From positions 77,896 through 141,895 of the forward strand of contig NZ_JAJNBZ010000014.1 in NCBI RefSeq assembly GCF_021369635.1: a stretch of DNA of 64,000 nucleotides, written 5' to 3'. This DNA comes from Paenibacillus profundus (lineage in GTDB: Bacteria > Bacillota > Bacilli > Paenibacillales > Paenibacillaceae). A model generated the notes under the pieces. It did no database searches. It had not been told where the DNA came from and was given only the letters and a program-made list of their open reading frames with translations. Numbering within the stretch: position 1 is the stretch's first letter; every line of letters begins with the position of its first letter. Shown here one piece after another: positions 29,304 through 38,356 of this stretch. Made by a program: the position numbers and the translations under genes.

Positions 29304-30155
29304 TTACATTCCATATAACAACAAAACAAGACAAGAAGCAGCACCGCCGGCGCTAGAAGTAATCATATTGACTCTATCATTGTTCATCCAGCCTGCCCCG
29401 CGAACGAGCACGGTCGGGATGCCGCAATGTTCGGTTCGTTCCGTATCCGCGCCGCACTTGCTGCAGCGGTAGCTCGCCTGGACGGTAGCGCCGAATAAGG
29501 AATCGAGCATGGCTCCCGCCACACCGCCTATTCCTGCTGCGCCAATAATCACCCCTAAATCAACCCAATTATGCTGCTCGTTCAAAATGAGCATAAAAAC
29601 GACGGCTGCAATGCCAATGGTCAGCGCCCCCGCAACAGAAGCTAGTGTGCCTATGACCGATACAGCCCCCGATGTTCCCGCGGGAACTGTACGGCCTGTC
29701 AGTATAGAACGGGGAGGCTTAGGGCTGAGGCTGCCGATTTCCGTTGCCCACGTATCCGCATTGACCGTAGCCATTACCCCGATAAACAACCACATCCATA
29801 TCGAATTCGGAGCAACGTAATTCAAGAGACAGAGAATCATGCCAATGCCGCCGTTCGCCAACACTTGCCCTGCATCGCGCTCTCCTGTTTTTTCATACAG
29901 TTCATCAAAGCGCACCTTCATTCGCTTTTTCCACTTGGACCAGCCAGTTGACGTAATGAAAAAAGTCAACAGCAATCCGAACCAGAGAAGGTCGCCACTC
30001 CCATAATATATCGTCCCCATGATAACAGCTGCAGCGGCACCCGATTTTGTCAGCGATCGCTTCCACCACGCTGCGCCTGCCACCAGCAGACTTCCCGCGA
30101 AGCCAATCAACCAAGGACTGATGCTGCCCAATAGCCTCATCCACTCTTGAAACAA
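29304..30155 (-). CDS. DUF92 family integral membrane protein
   Basis: About 283 residues with 6-7 helices. DUF92 signatures: GAAAAVIMGTIYYG near the start, ANGGIGMILCLLNY, NADTWATEIGSLSPKPPRSI, and a C-terminal DSLFGATVQASYRCSKCG. Plant VTE6 (phytyl-phosphate kinase) belongs to this family, so a polyprenyl-phosphate kinase role is possible; the bacterial function is not established. Start chosen as TTG 30155, 6 nt after GAGGAGGG; a TTG 9 codons upstream lacks a ribosome binding site and an ATG 5 codons later is too far. Confidence 0.8.
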   Translation of the reverse strand: MFQEWMRLLGSISPWLIGFAGSLLVAGAAWWKRSLTKSGAAAAVIMGTIYYGSGDLLWFGLLLTFFITSTGWSKWKKRMKVRFDELYEKTGERDAGQVLANGGIGMILCLLNYVAPNSIWMWLFIGVMATVNADTWATEIGSLSPKPPRSILTGRTVPAGTSGAVSVIGTLASVAGALTIGIAAVVFMLILNEQHNWVDLGVIIGAAGIGGVAGAMLDSLFGATVQASYRCSKCGADTERTEHCGIPTVLVRGAGWMNNDRVNMITSSAGGAASCLVLLLYGM

Positions 30156-30203
30156 ATTCGTCCCTCCTCGAGACTCCACCAAGCCAGTTCTGTTCCGATC
30201 ATT

Positions 30204-30866
30204 CTAACCCTGCTCCGTAATAATGCAGGAACCGAGCACCTCTTCGCGCAGACAAAGGGCTAATCGATCCCGCGCCTGTACAGGACCGACTCCTGCAGGC
30301 GTACCAGTAAACAATAAGTCTCCTTCACCTAAGCCGTAATGCTGAGCGACGTATGAAATGAGCGTATTCAGCGAAAAAATCATCTCTTCTGCACTGCTAA
30401 ACTGTACGGTTTCATCATTTTTCACTAACGAAAAAGGGATGCGTTCAAGCTCAGCCGTTCCCGGAAACGGCACAAAGCGCGTAATGGGGGCACTATTTAG
30501 CACTCCCTTTGCCGCAAGCCACGGATGTCCTTTTTGCTTCAGCACATCCTGCACGTCTCTAAGCGTAAAGTCAATGCCTAACGCATAGGCATCCACCGCT
30601 TCGTCCGCGGTCATGCCTGGGGTCACCTTGCGGCCAATGCGAAGCACAAGCTCAATCTCATGGTGAACCGCACCGGTATGAAGCGGCAGAGGAAGCTGCG
30701 TCCCATCGGCAATCAGCGATACGGCATGGGAAGGCTTCAGAAATACCATCGGCTGCGCAGGCACGTCATTGCCGAGCTCTGCCGCATGCAAGCGATAATT
30801 GCGTCCAATGCAGTACACATTGCGTACGGCGGATGGGTCAAAGTTTACTTTTAGGTCTGCGTTCAT
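30204..30866 (-). CDS. Fumarylacetoacetate hydrolase family protein
   Basis: 220 residues, single FAH domain. N-terminal VYCIGRNYRLHAAELGN, metal-site HHEIELVLRIG (Glu-x-Glu), DFTLRDVQ, and C-terminal TGTPAGVGPVQARD are the family landmarks. Members hydrolyse or decarboxylate acylpyruvates and related catabolites (YcgM/HpcE type). GGGGAGACATAAACG precedes the ATG. It sits 29 bp after the CapA-like gene in the same direction. Confidence 0.9.
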   Translation of the reverse strand: MNADLKVNFDPSAVRNVYCIGRNYRLHAAELGNDVPAQPMVFLKPSHAVSLIADGTQLPLPLHTGAVHHEIELVLRIGRKVTPGMTADEAVDAYALGIDFTLRDVQDVLKQKGHPWLAAKGVLNSAPITRFVPFPGTAELERIPFSLVKNDETVQFSSAEEMIFSLNTLISYVAQHYGLGEGDLLFTGTPAGVGPVQARDRLALCLREEVLGSCIITEQG

Positions 30867-30895
30867 CGTTTATGTCTCCCCTCATGGCAACTTAT

Positions 30896-32155
30896 TTATG
30901 ATTTCGATGCGATACGTCCTTGTCCGTCAATGGATACACGGTTGGAGATGCTTTCGACGTGCTTCATCAGCTCGGTCCCTTTCTCTCCCTCAAGCGGTAC
31001 CGGCTGCCCCAGCTCGGTAAAGAACGGCTTCATCTGCAGCTCACATTTGCTGCTCTTCGTGCATTCCGCCTGCAGCACCATCGTATCCCACGTCTTCGGC
31101 AGTTCATTGAGTGTGAACACAAAATTGCCCACGCTGTACGCAATCCACTTATCTTTATATTGCTCAAAGCCTTGCAGCACGTGCGGGTGACCGCCGACAA
31201 TCAGATCGGCACCGGAATCGACATATAATTGAGCCAATTCTTTTTGATATTCGAGGGGATAATCCTCCCGCTCTTTGCCCCAATGGGCAATGACAATAAC
31301 GAGATCGGCTTGCTGCTTCGCTTCCTTGATCGCCGCGGCCGCCTGCTCCTTCGTACCTTCATAGGTGGTTGCGACTCCAGGCTTATTCTTCCCTGCATAC
31401 CAGCTTGAGTCAGGAATGACGCGGGTAAAGCCGAGAATTGCCATCTTGATGCCTTGGCGTTCTACAATGACGGGACTGTAAGCTTCTTTGCTGTCCTTCC
31501 CTGCGCCGACATACTTCACCTTCGCCTTATTGAGCGCTTCGAACGTATCAAGCAGTCCATTTTCTCCTTGATCCATCGTATGGTTGTTGGCCAGATTGAC
31601 GATATCAATACCTGCATTCGCTATGGCTTGAGCCGCCTGCGGAGATGTCTTATAGACGAAGTCCTTCTCCTCCGCTGGAACGCCATCCGTCGTCAACGGC
31701 GTCTCCAAGTTTCCGATAGACAGATCCGCTGCTTGCAACAACCCTTTTACGTATTGAAATGGAAAGTCGTACCCCTTCTCCTGAACGACGCCCTCTACTT
31801 TGCCCGCCATCATCATATCCCCGACAAATGTGAGGCGCACCACCGGCTCTTTCCCGGCGGAATCCTGATCCCCGGGCTGGGTGCTCTCTGAATCGCCTCC
31901 ATCGCCACGTTGGCCGCTCGCATCGTCCTGCTCCTTATTCGCATCCACGCCGTCCGATGAAGGTCCGGTTGCCGGCTCGACAGTCAACTCATTCACATCA
32001 GGCGCCGATCCGCCGATTAATCCGCTTTGCCAGCCGTAGATAGCGGCCGCAATGAGGATAATGCCCAGAATGGCATTTCCCCACAGGCGATGCCGCTTTT
32101 TCTTTTTACGTTGTTCCCGCTCCTCTTTAGCTCGATCCATTCTCGATAATGTCAT
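30896..32155 (-). CDS. CapA family protein (PGA_cap metallophosphoesterase-like)
   Basis: 419 residues: basic N-terminus (EEREQRKKKKRHR), one membrane anchor (~25-46), an acidic low-complexity linker (55-100), then an extracellular CapA domain. Signatures: VRLTFVGDMMMAGKV, SIGNLETPLT, VNLANNHTMDQGE, VIAHWGKERED and VGGHPHVLQGFE, with metal-binding Asp/Asn/His. CapA proteins take part in poly-gamma-glutamate capsule export, but isolated homologues often have unknown roles, and no capB/capC genes are nearby. ATG after GAGGAGAAACT. Confidence 0.9.
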   Translation of the reverse strand: MTLSRMDRAKEEREQRKKKKRHRLWGNAILGIILIAAAIYGWQSGLIGGSAPDVNELTVEPATGPSSDGVDANKEQDDASGQRGDGGDSESTQPGDQDSAGKEPVVRLTFVGDMMMAGKVEGVVQEKGYDFPFQYVKGLLQAADLSIGNLETPLTTDGVPAEEKDFVYKTSPQAAQAIANAGIDIVNLANNHTMDQGENGLLDTFEALNKAKVKYVGAGKDSKEAYSPVIVERQGIKMAILGFTRVIPDSSWYAGKNKPGVATTYEGTKEQAAAAIKEAKQQADLVIVIAHWGKEREDYPLEYQKELAQLYVDSGADLIVGGHPHVLQGFEQYKDKWIAYSVGNFVFTLNELPKTWDTMVLQAECTKSSKCELQMKPFFTELGQPVPLEGEKGTELMKHVESISNRVSIDGQGRIASKS

Positions 32156-32305
32156 AGTTTCTCCTCAATCTCGGTCACTGAATGACTTCTATTTTAACGT
32201 TCTTTTTCCAGCCTGCAGGAAACTAGGTAGTTACCTGAGTCCTATGGTAAGATGGGTTCAGATAAAATGTGTTCATCGCAACAATGGGAGAAAGAAGGTT
32301 ATAAA

Positions 32306-33058
32306 ATGCTATATCATGTGCAATGCTTTGCCGGCTTGGGCGAATTGATCGGACAAGCCGTCGCAACGGTGGAAGCCCATGGTTCCACCATTTCCGTAGC
32401 AGAGCTGAAAGGTATAATGGCTGTCCGATATCCGCATGCGGCGCAAGCGATTCTGCGCGCCTTCATGGCCGTCAATCAACAATATGCCGCGGACGACCAC
32501 ATGATCGTGCCGCAGGATGAATTGGCCTTAATCCCGCCGGTATCCGGCGGAGACGGTACCTCTGCGGTCTCCGCTGAGACAGGCGCCCGTTCCAATGATG
32601 ACCGATTTGTGCTTATGTATAATTCCATTGCAGTCGAAGCCGTCTCCAGCGCAGTCGCGCATCCAGACCATGGTGCAGCGCTGCTGTTCATCGGCACGAC
32701 TCGTGAGCACACGAACGGCAAGCGCACGATCCAGCTCGATTATGAGGCATACGTTCCGATGGCGCTCAAGATGCTCCAATCCATCGGCGAAGAGATCGCC
32801 GTACGCTGGCCTGGCACGTTAACGGCGATTACCCACCGATTAGGCACGGTTCCTGTGGGAGAAGCAAGCGTCGTTATCGCCGTATCTTCTCCCCATCGCG
32901 CAAGCTGCTATGATGCGAGCCGTTATGCCATCGAACGCTTGAAGCAGCGCGTGCCCATTTGGAAAAAAGAAATATGGGAAGATGGCTCTAAATGGGTCGG
33001 GCATCAGCTCGGGGCCGAACTCTGGAATCCGATGACGGAGCCTTATCAACCCAAGTAA
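32306..33058 (+). CDS. Fused molybdopterin synthase, MoaD-MoaE
   Basis: Converts precursor Z (cPMP) to molybdopterin. 250 residues from ATG 32306, preceded by AGAAGGTTATAAA. Residues 1-82 are MoaD, ending in the canonical LIPPVSGG; residues ~98-250 are MoaE, with GAALLFIGTTREHTNGK, LDYEAYVPMA, HRLGTVPVGEASV and VPIWKKE. The MoaD C-terminal Gly-Gly, which must carry a thiocarboxylate, is internal here and followed by a Ser/Gly/Ala linker, as in mycobacterial MoaX, which is reported to be cleaved there. It overlaps the convergent MoeB/ThiF gene by 13 bp at the 3' ends. Confidence 0.92.
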   Translation: MLYHVQCFAGLGELIGQAVATVEAHGSTISVAELKGIMAVRYPHAAQAILRAFMAVNQQYAADDHMIVPQDELALIPPVSGGDGTSAVSAETGARSNDDRFVLMYNSIAVEAVSSAVAHPDHGAALLFIGTTREHTNGKRTIQLDYEAYVPMALKMLQSIGEEIAVRWPGTLTAITHRLGTVPVGEASVVIAVSSPHRASCYDASRYAIERLKQRVPIWKKEIWEDGSKWVGHQLGAELWNPMTEPYQPK

Positions 33059-34122
33059 CGGTCATGTATGATGCGCGCTTCGACCGGATCTTTTGTGCCG
33101 TGCACCAGCACTCTTCCGTCACGGAAGACGACCAGGCGGTGCGCATCGGCCTGCAAGGATACTAAATACGGATTGACCCGCACCTCTCCATGCTGTGCAG
33201 AATGAAATCGCTGGGCGATATCGTCCAAATCAAGCTCTATGTGATGAGCAGGCCGTATTTGAACGGTGTCCCGTCCGCACAGAATGTCTGTCTTGCGGTG
33301 ATGGGCTGCGCTAAGATACGGATGCGTGGCCTTTATCCCGCAAGATGGACAATCGACCCGTCTCGCGTCCTTCACTCCGATCGCCGTATGCTGATTCGTC
33401 CACAGGTCGAACGAGACCAATGTATGACGCAGCGCTTCACGATGTCCTGTCAACCACTTCAACGCCTCTGCCGTCTGATAAGAGACCACCATCTGTACAG
33501 CCGGGGCAATAATTCCAGCCGTATCACATGTAGCCCCGCCAAGCGGCACCGTTTCCATCAGACAATGCAGACACGGCGTCTCCTGCGGCACGAACATCAT
33601 TGACATGCCGTAACTGCCCACACAAGCGCCATAAATCCATGGTATGCTTTTTTTCATCGCATAATCGTTAAGTAAAAGACGCGTATCGAAATTATCGGTC
33701 GCATCCATAATCAGCTGCGCCCCGTCCGCTAATGCGTCTAATTCGTCAACCGTTACATCAGCGACGACCCCGCACACGTTAGCCTCGCTATTAATCGCCT
33801 TCAAACGCCGTTCGGCAGCAACCGCCTTCGGCAGGCGCTCAAGCGCATCCGCTTCGACGTACAGCTGCTGGCGCTGCAGATTGCTCCACTCCACATAATC
33901 CCGGTCCACGATCGTCACCGTTCCGACTCCCGCACGCACTAGCATTTCGGCAGTGCCTGATCCGAGCGCTCCTGCACCAACGATGAGAACACAGCTCTCC
34001 TTCAGCCGACGCTGCCCTTCCGGGCCGATAGGCTGGAAACGTTCTTGACGGGAGTAGCGATCATGGTTCGAACCATTGTCTATTGTCACGTCCGAATCAG
34101 CCGACGCTGTCGTTTCCTGCAT
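33046..34122 (-). CDS. MoeB/ThiF family adenylyltransferase
   Basis: E1-like enzyme that adenylates the C-terminal Gly-Gly of MoaD or ThiS. 358 residues. N-terminal YSRQERF, ATP-binding VLIVGAGALGSGTAEMLVRA, Asp-rich DRDYVEWSNLQRQQLY, DATDNFDTRLLLND, zinc cysteines in PCLHCL and CPSCG, and catalytic Cys in GGATCDTAGIIAP. A C-terminal ~80-residue extension follows the zinc pair (VRVNPYLVSLQADAHRLVVF). The neighbouring MoaDE fusion makes MoeB the likelier role. ATG after AGGAGGCGACGAC. Confidence 0.9.
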   Translation of the reverse strand: MQETTASADSDVTIDNGSNHDRYSRQERFQPIGPEGQRRLKESCVLIVGAGALGSGTAEMLVRAGVGTVTIVDRDYVEWSNLQRQQLYVEADALERLPKAVAAERRLKAINSEANVCGVVADVTVDELDALADGAQLIMDATDNFDTRLLLNDYAMKKSIPWIYGACVGSYGMSMMFVPQETPCLHCLMETVPLGGATCDTAGIIAPAVQMVVSYQTAEALKWLTGHREALRHTLVSFDLWTNQHTAIGVKDARRVDCPSCGIKATHPYLSAAHHRKTDILCGRDTVQIRPAHHIELDLDDIAQRFHSAQHGEVRVNPYLVSLQADAHRLVVFRDGRVLVHGTKDPVEARIIHDRYLG

Positions 34123-34340
34123 GTCGTCGCCTCCTAAAATATTACGCGTAGCTGCTTGCTAACCTCTTACATATCATCACTACTATTTTACATGAATGCG
34201 ATGCAAAAGCCTACTTCATCTCTTCCATACGAGGGCCATTCATTAATATCGCTTTCTTCTTGTGTTGAATGTCTCGTATCGCTCATACAATATAGGTGAA
34301 CGACCGCTTGAGCCCTATTATATTTTACTGAGGTGAAGCC

Positions 34341-35195
34341 ATGCCCACCCCGCGCGTGCTTATCGGAAGTCCCGTCCGCCAAGCAGCGGATATATTGAAT
34401 CCTTTTCTAACGTCGTTGGAACGGCTCGATGCGAAGCGGCATTCCGCAGATTTCCTGTTCATTGACGATAATGAATCCCCCGAAGCATCGCTTGAACTCG
34501 CTGCGTTCCAATCACGAACCATGGGCAGGCGCAGCGTTCTAATCTGGCCAAGTCAGGAGCCCTCCGTTCCATATCGGTGCAATGAAGTAACCCACGAATG
34601 GAATGAAACGCTCGTCTGGCGCGTCGCCGCCATGAAAGACCGCATCATCACCCATGCAAAGACTCACGATTACGATTATTTGTTCCTCATCGATTCCGAC
34701 GTCCTCGTCTCCCCCGATACGATTGATCGTTTGCTTACGGCGGAGAAGGATATTATTTGCAATATATTTTGGACGTCCTGGCAACCGGGAACGATTGAGA
34801 TGCCTCAAGTATGGCTTCAGGATGTATATTCGCTAGTTCAAAAAGGCCGATCCGAATCATTATCCGATGAGGAAGCCAACCGCCGGCTGCACGCTTTCCT
34901 GCAGCAGCTAAGAGAACCTGGCATCTATGAAGTCGGCGGTCTCGGTGCCTGCACCTTAATTAGCCGACAGGCGATTCGCGCTGGTGTTCGTTTCGCTGAA
35001 ATTCGCAACGTGTCCTTCTGGGGAGAGGACCGGCACTTCTGTATCCGTGCGGCAGCTCTTGGCTTTCCATTGTTTGTCGATACGCGCCGACCGGCCTACC
35101 ACATCTATCGTCCCTCGAACCTGCAGGGGGTTGACGCTTATTTGCACGCCACATCGCAACACTATGCGGAAGGCGGCGAGCATGGTCCTAATTAA
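34341..35195 (+). CDS. Glycosyltransferase-like protein (GT2-type fold)
   Basis: 284 residues. Starts RVLIGSPVRQAADILNPFL, then FLFIDDNES and a DxD-type metal motif in YLFLIDSDVLVSPDT. C-terminal EVGGLGACTLISRQAIRAGV and FWGEDRHFCIRAAALG resemble the acceptor half of GT-A enzymes. No signal or membrane segment. Probably transfers a sugar to a surface or spore-associated acceptor; acceptor unknown. ATG after GAGGTGAAGCC. The next gene, 84 bp downstream, is another GT2 enzyme. Confidence 0.75.
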   Translation: MPTPRVLIGSPVRQAADILNPFLTSLERLDAKRHSADFLFIDDNESPEASLELAAFQSRTMGRRSVLIWPSQEPSVPYRCNEVTHEWNETLVWRVAAMKDRIITHAKTHDYDYLFLIDSDVLVSPDTIDRLLTAEKDIICNIFWTSWQPGTIEMPQVWLQDVYSLVQKGRSESLSDEEANRRLHAFLQQLREPGIYEVGGLGACTLISRQAIRAGVRFAEIRNVSFWGEDRHFCIRAAALGFPLFVDTRRPAYHIYRPSNLQGVDAYLHATSQHYAEGGEHGPN

Positions 35196-35279
35196 GCAAA
35201 TCACAAGGTATTTGCATGCCTTTGAAGCGTTCAAGGATACTTCAAAGCCTTTGCTGACAAAGGGGGGTTCTCATTTACG

Positions 35280-35987
35280 ATGCGTTCCAGACCATATCGA
35301 TTAACACTTTCCATGATTGTCCGCAATGAAGCTGACCGATATTTGAGCAGGATGCTTAAGCGGCATCGCCATCTCATCGATAATGCCCTCATTATCGACG
35401 ATGGCAGCACAGATAACACGGTGCAAGTATGTGCAGAAGCGCTTCACGACGTTCCTCACTCCATCATTCGCAATCCGGTCTCCCGCTTCGCGGAGGAATA
35501 TCGCTTGCGCAAGCAGCAATGGGACGAAACGATGCGCCTCGAGCCAGATTGGATCCTCATGCTCGATGCGGATGAAGTGTTCGAACCCAGCTTCGATCAA
35601 GACATTGAAGCGATCCTTAGGCAGCAGACAGCTGATGCCTTGTATTTTCGCTTATACGACATGTGGAACGATACTTGCTACCGGGAAGATGACGTATGGC
35701 GAGCCCACTCCATCTATCGCCCGTTCCTCGTTCGTCCTCGCCATGGGGATACGTATACATGGAAGGAAACGAATCAGCATTGCGGCCGCTTCCCAGACCA
35801 AATCGAGCATCTGTCATACGCATGCCATCCCGCCCGTATCCAACATTTTGGTTGGGCCCTAGCGGAAGATCGCTGCGCTAAATACGAACGCTATCGTTGC
35901 TTGGATCCAGACGGAACATGGGGTTCAATGGCACAGTACGAATCGATTCTCGATCCCGATCCGCTCTTGCTGCCCTGGAATGAGTAA
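35280..35987 (+). CDS. Glycosyltransferase family 2 protein
   Basis: 235 residues. LTLSMIVRNEADRYLSRMLK and ALIIDDGSTDNTVQVC form the nucleotide-sugar half; WILMLDADEVFEPSF is the DxD metal site. Later Trp/His/Arg-rich stretches (VWRAHSIYRPFLVRPRHGD) are typical of short GT2 enzymes related to the SunS/WaaE group. GGGGGG lies 12 nt before the ATG, rather far. Paired with the preceding glycosyltransferase in one likely unit. Confidence 0.85.
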   Translation: MRSRPYRLTLSMIVRNEADRYLSRMLKRHRHLIDNALIIDDGSTDNTVQVCAEALHDVPHSIIRNPVSRFAEEYRLRKQQWDETMRLEPDWILMLDADEVFEPSFDQDIEAILRQQTADALYFRLYDMWNDTCYREDDVWRAHSIYRPFLVRPRHGDTYTWKETNQHCGRFPDQIEHLSYACHPARIQHFGWALAEDRCAKYERYRCLDPDGTWGSMAQYESILDPDPLLLPWNE

Positions 35988-35996
35988 CAACGGGTG

Positions 35997-36024
35997 AAAA
36001 TTTATATTTTCAGTTCGTTTTCTA
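35997..36024 (+). repeat. 28-bp direct repeat, left copy
   Basis: Identical to 36438-36465 over all 28 bases; AT-rich. The left copy begins 10 bp after the glycosyltransferase stop. Confidence 0.9.
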
Positions 36025-36064
36025 TTCTTATGAAAGATGCTCATTGCAGGGAATGAGTTGCTGA

Positions 36065-36120
36065 TGTTCTAAATAGAGGGGAAAGTGATGCGAAGAATCG
36101 AACGGGCATACCTTCTCTGG
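36065..36120 (+). repeat. Dispersed GGGGA..GTGATGC.AAG.A repeat, copy 3
   Basis: GTTCTAAATAGAGGGGAAAG followed by TGATGCGAAGAATCGAACGG. It aligns with 55141-55200 and, more distantly, with the repeats at 8176-8573. Confidence 0.6.
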
Positions 36121-36437
36121 GAAGGGTAAAGTGACACCATGGGAAAACGTTGCGTTAATGCAGGGGCGCGTTCAGACTGTAGGTGATCCGCTTCATCAGC
36201 CCCTTTGCATCATTCTCCCCTTCCATCAGAAGGCGGCACGCCCATTCGCGATTCTGGACGCCGTCAAGCTAACTCCCATCCTGATTGGCCGCTTCACGGC
36301 AGCTTCTTGACATGGTATCTATACGAGGTGGCATGTACCTTATCTTCGCCACGACATTACCCTTCCTGACTGTACGGGAGAATGGGTCTAAGGAACATTC
36401 AGCAGAAGACCTACCCCGTGTCCTTTGGCCATAAGCA

Positions 36438-36465
36438 AAAATTTATATTTTCAGTTCGTTTTCTA
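36438..36465 (+). repeat. 28-bp direct repeat, right copy
   Basis: Perfect match to 35997-36024, 441 bp downstream and 66 bp before the 3' end of moeA. Confidence 0.9.
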
Positions 36466-36530
36466 ATCATCCCATCGCAACTATCCATCCACCTGTCGGC
36501 TTCGCCACTGCGATGTCGCCTTCAGATGCC

Positions 36531-37811
36531 TTAGCGCCTCAGCCGCAGCGGAATGATATTGACTCGTGTTCCTGCAGGCATGACCGCGCTCGTCGGCGGA
36601 ATGCAGATGAGACAATCCGCATCGCGAATCGTAATCGTAGCGTTGGACATATCAATCCCAGCCAGCCGTACCGTAAGTTTGCCATTCTCATCAGCGGCAT
36701 AATTGCCGCGGACGAACCGTTCAAAGCGGTCCTGCTTCGCAAACGGCTCAAGAAGCATCGCCGTCATGCGATGAGGAAGCGGTTCATGTGCCCCCTGCAT
36801 GCGAAGCAGCGCCGGACGGACGAACATTTCGAACCCGACATAGCAAGCACTCGGATTGCCGGATAAGGCGAAGAGCGGCTTGCCGTGCAAGAAGCCGACG
36901 GTTGTCGGACTGCCTGGACGCATCGCAACCTTATTGAACAACAACTCACCAGACCAATTGTTTGTCAGATCGTACATGACATCGTAGTCACCGACAGACA
37001 CGCCTCCTGTCGTAACGACGGCGTCGAATTCCTTTATCGCTTCCATGATGACTGCCTTCGCCCGTTCCAGTTCATCGGGAATATGCGGCAGCATGTGTGG
37101 GATTCCACCTGCTTCCCGAACCTGAGCGGCCAGCATGAAGCTGTTGCTGTTGCGAATCTTGCCCGGCTCCAGTGGCGCAGAGACATCGAGCAGCTCGTGT
37201 CCGGTGGACAAGATAGCTACACGCGGGCGGCGGTGCACTTGAACGGTCGCGCAGCCAAACATGGCGAGCAAGGCCATTTCGCCTGCACCGATACGGCAGC
37301 CGCTGCCAACCATCAGCTCGCCCTGCGCAATCTCTATGCCGACAGGCAAAATGTTGTCGCCTTCCCTCACCGGCTGCTGCAGCTCCAGCTCCCGCTGGTC
37401 GGCTGTGCCGTATTCCGTCGTCTCCTCCAGCTTGACGACCGCATCTGCACCTTCCGGAACCTGTGCGCCCGTCATAATGCGCACTGCTTCCCCCGGAAGC
37501 AACGCTCGGCTTGCAACCGTGCCGCATGCTACCTCCTCCGTCACGCGCAATCGAACTGGCTTCTCCAGCGAAGCCTGCGTAATATCTGCGGCACGGATGG
37601 CATAGCCGTCCATGATGGACCGGCGAAAATGCGGCACCGGCACATCTGACCGCACGGTCGCCGCCGCATGTCTGCCGTATGCTTCTTCCAGCGGGATGTA
37701 CTCCACCCCTCCCGCCTTCATTCGCGACATGACCATGGATTGCGCTTCCTGCACGGATATAATTGTGCGATTAAATTTTGGATCTGATGTATACGTATTG
37801 GGCTTCGTCAT
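36531..37811 (-). CDS. moeA: Molybdopterin molybdotransferase MoeA
   Basis: Inserts molybdate into adenylylated molybdopterin in the cytoplasm. 426 residues, standard length. Landmarks: DVPVPHFRRSIMDGYAIRA (domain III/I junction), GEAVRIMTGAQVPEGADAVV, the MoCF_biosynth domain with ILSTGHELLD, SNSFMLAAQ, TTGGVSVGDYD, KVAMRPGSPTTVG and ALSGNPSACYVGFE, then the C-terminal MoeA_C domain. ATG after AGAAGGAGGGCGCAA. The 3' end of a broken moaA begins 13 bp upstream, so moeA probably formed an operon with moaA before moaA decayed. Confidence 0.96.
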   Translation of the reverse strand: MTKPNTYTSDPKFNRTIISVQEAQSMVMSRMKAGGVEYIPLEEAYGRHAAATVRSDVPVPHFRRSIMDGYAIRAADITQASLEKPVRLRVTEEVACGTVASRALLPGEAVRIMTGAQVPEGADAVVKLEETTEYGTADQRELELQQPVREGDNILPVGIEIAQGELMVGSGCRIGAGEMALLAMFGCATVQVHRRPRVAILSTGHELLDVSAPLEPGKIRNSNSFMLAAQVREAGGIPHMLPHIPDELERAKAVIMEAIKEFDAVVTTGGVSVGDYDVMYDLTNNWSGELLFNKVAMRPGSPTTVGFLHGKPLFALSGNPSACYVGFEMFVRPALLRMQGAHEPLPHRMTAMLLEPFAKQDRFERFVRGNYAADENGKLTVRLAGIDMSNATITIRDADCLICIPPTSAVMPAGTRVNIIPLRLRR

Positions 37812-37824
37812 TTGCGCCCTCCTT

Positions 37825-38356
37825 CTAACCGCCTATTTGGGACATCGTACGTTCCGTCGGTTGATACGATAACGATTGGCCGGACATTTCGTGCGCCATC
37901 TCATGGTTGAGCGGCTTCGCATCGAGCGATCGCAGCATCGCTTCAGCCAGCGCGGCCTCATTGCCTATATAAGTGCGAATGTTAAATTCATCGGACCAGC
38001 ACAAGCAAGGCTTCAAGCAGCCATCCGCCGTCAGCCGCAACCGATTGCACGTTTCGCAGAAATGAGCGCTTACCGGATGAATGAGGCCGAATGAGCCTGG
38101 CGCCCCCGGCAGACGGTAATATTCAGCCGGTCCGCCTTACCGCGGCTTGCCTTCCGGAATCGCTTCCGAGTTCACTGGCCGCCCGCCGCTCTTCAAGAGA
38201 CATATAGCTTTCCTTCCAGCCTGTTTGCCGCCCGCCTATAGGCATATACTCAATAAAGCGCAGACACACCGCAGATTGCAACGATCTGTGATAGAGATTC
38301 GCATATAATCGTGAACACGCCCATGACCGTCGATCAATGTTTGCTTCACCGGCATC
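37825..38356 (-). pseudogene. moaA: moaA (GTP 3',8-cyclase) pseudogene with internal deletion and frameshift
   Basis: On the minus strand ATG 38356 opens [20 protein letters not shown] and [10 protein letters not shown], the MoaA N-terminus. This breaks at the radical-SAM cysteine motif, losing the third Cys, and jumps to [20 protein letters not shown], about residue 190 of a normal MoaA. The junction has a shared CTGCG, and ~450 bp are missing. A further frame change near 38130 precedes EYYRLPGAPGSFGLIHPVSA and HFCETCNRLRLTADG, the C-terminal cluster. About 330 residues are expected for a normal protein; this copy cannot bind the SAM cluster. Confidence 0.88.

Larger units (their letters stand above)
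35988..36530. other. Intergenic scar flanked by a 28-bp perfect direct repeat
   Basis: 543 bp without a gene. A 28-bp sequence (AAAATTTATATTTTCAGTTC plus GTTTTCTA) occurs perfectly at 35997-36024 and 36438-36465, enclosing 413 bp. Inside, GGGGAAAGTGATGC (36079-36092) and GCATCATTCTCCCC (36208-36221) form imperfect inverted repeats, and 36065-36120 resembles 55141-55200. The layout suggests a small non-autonomous element or recombination scar. Confidence 0.6.
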
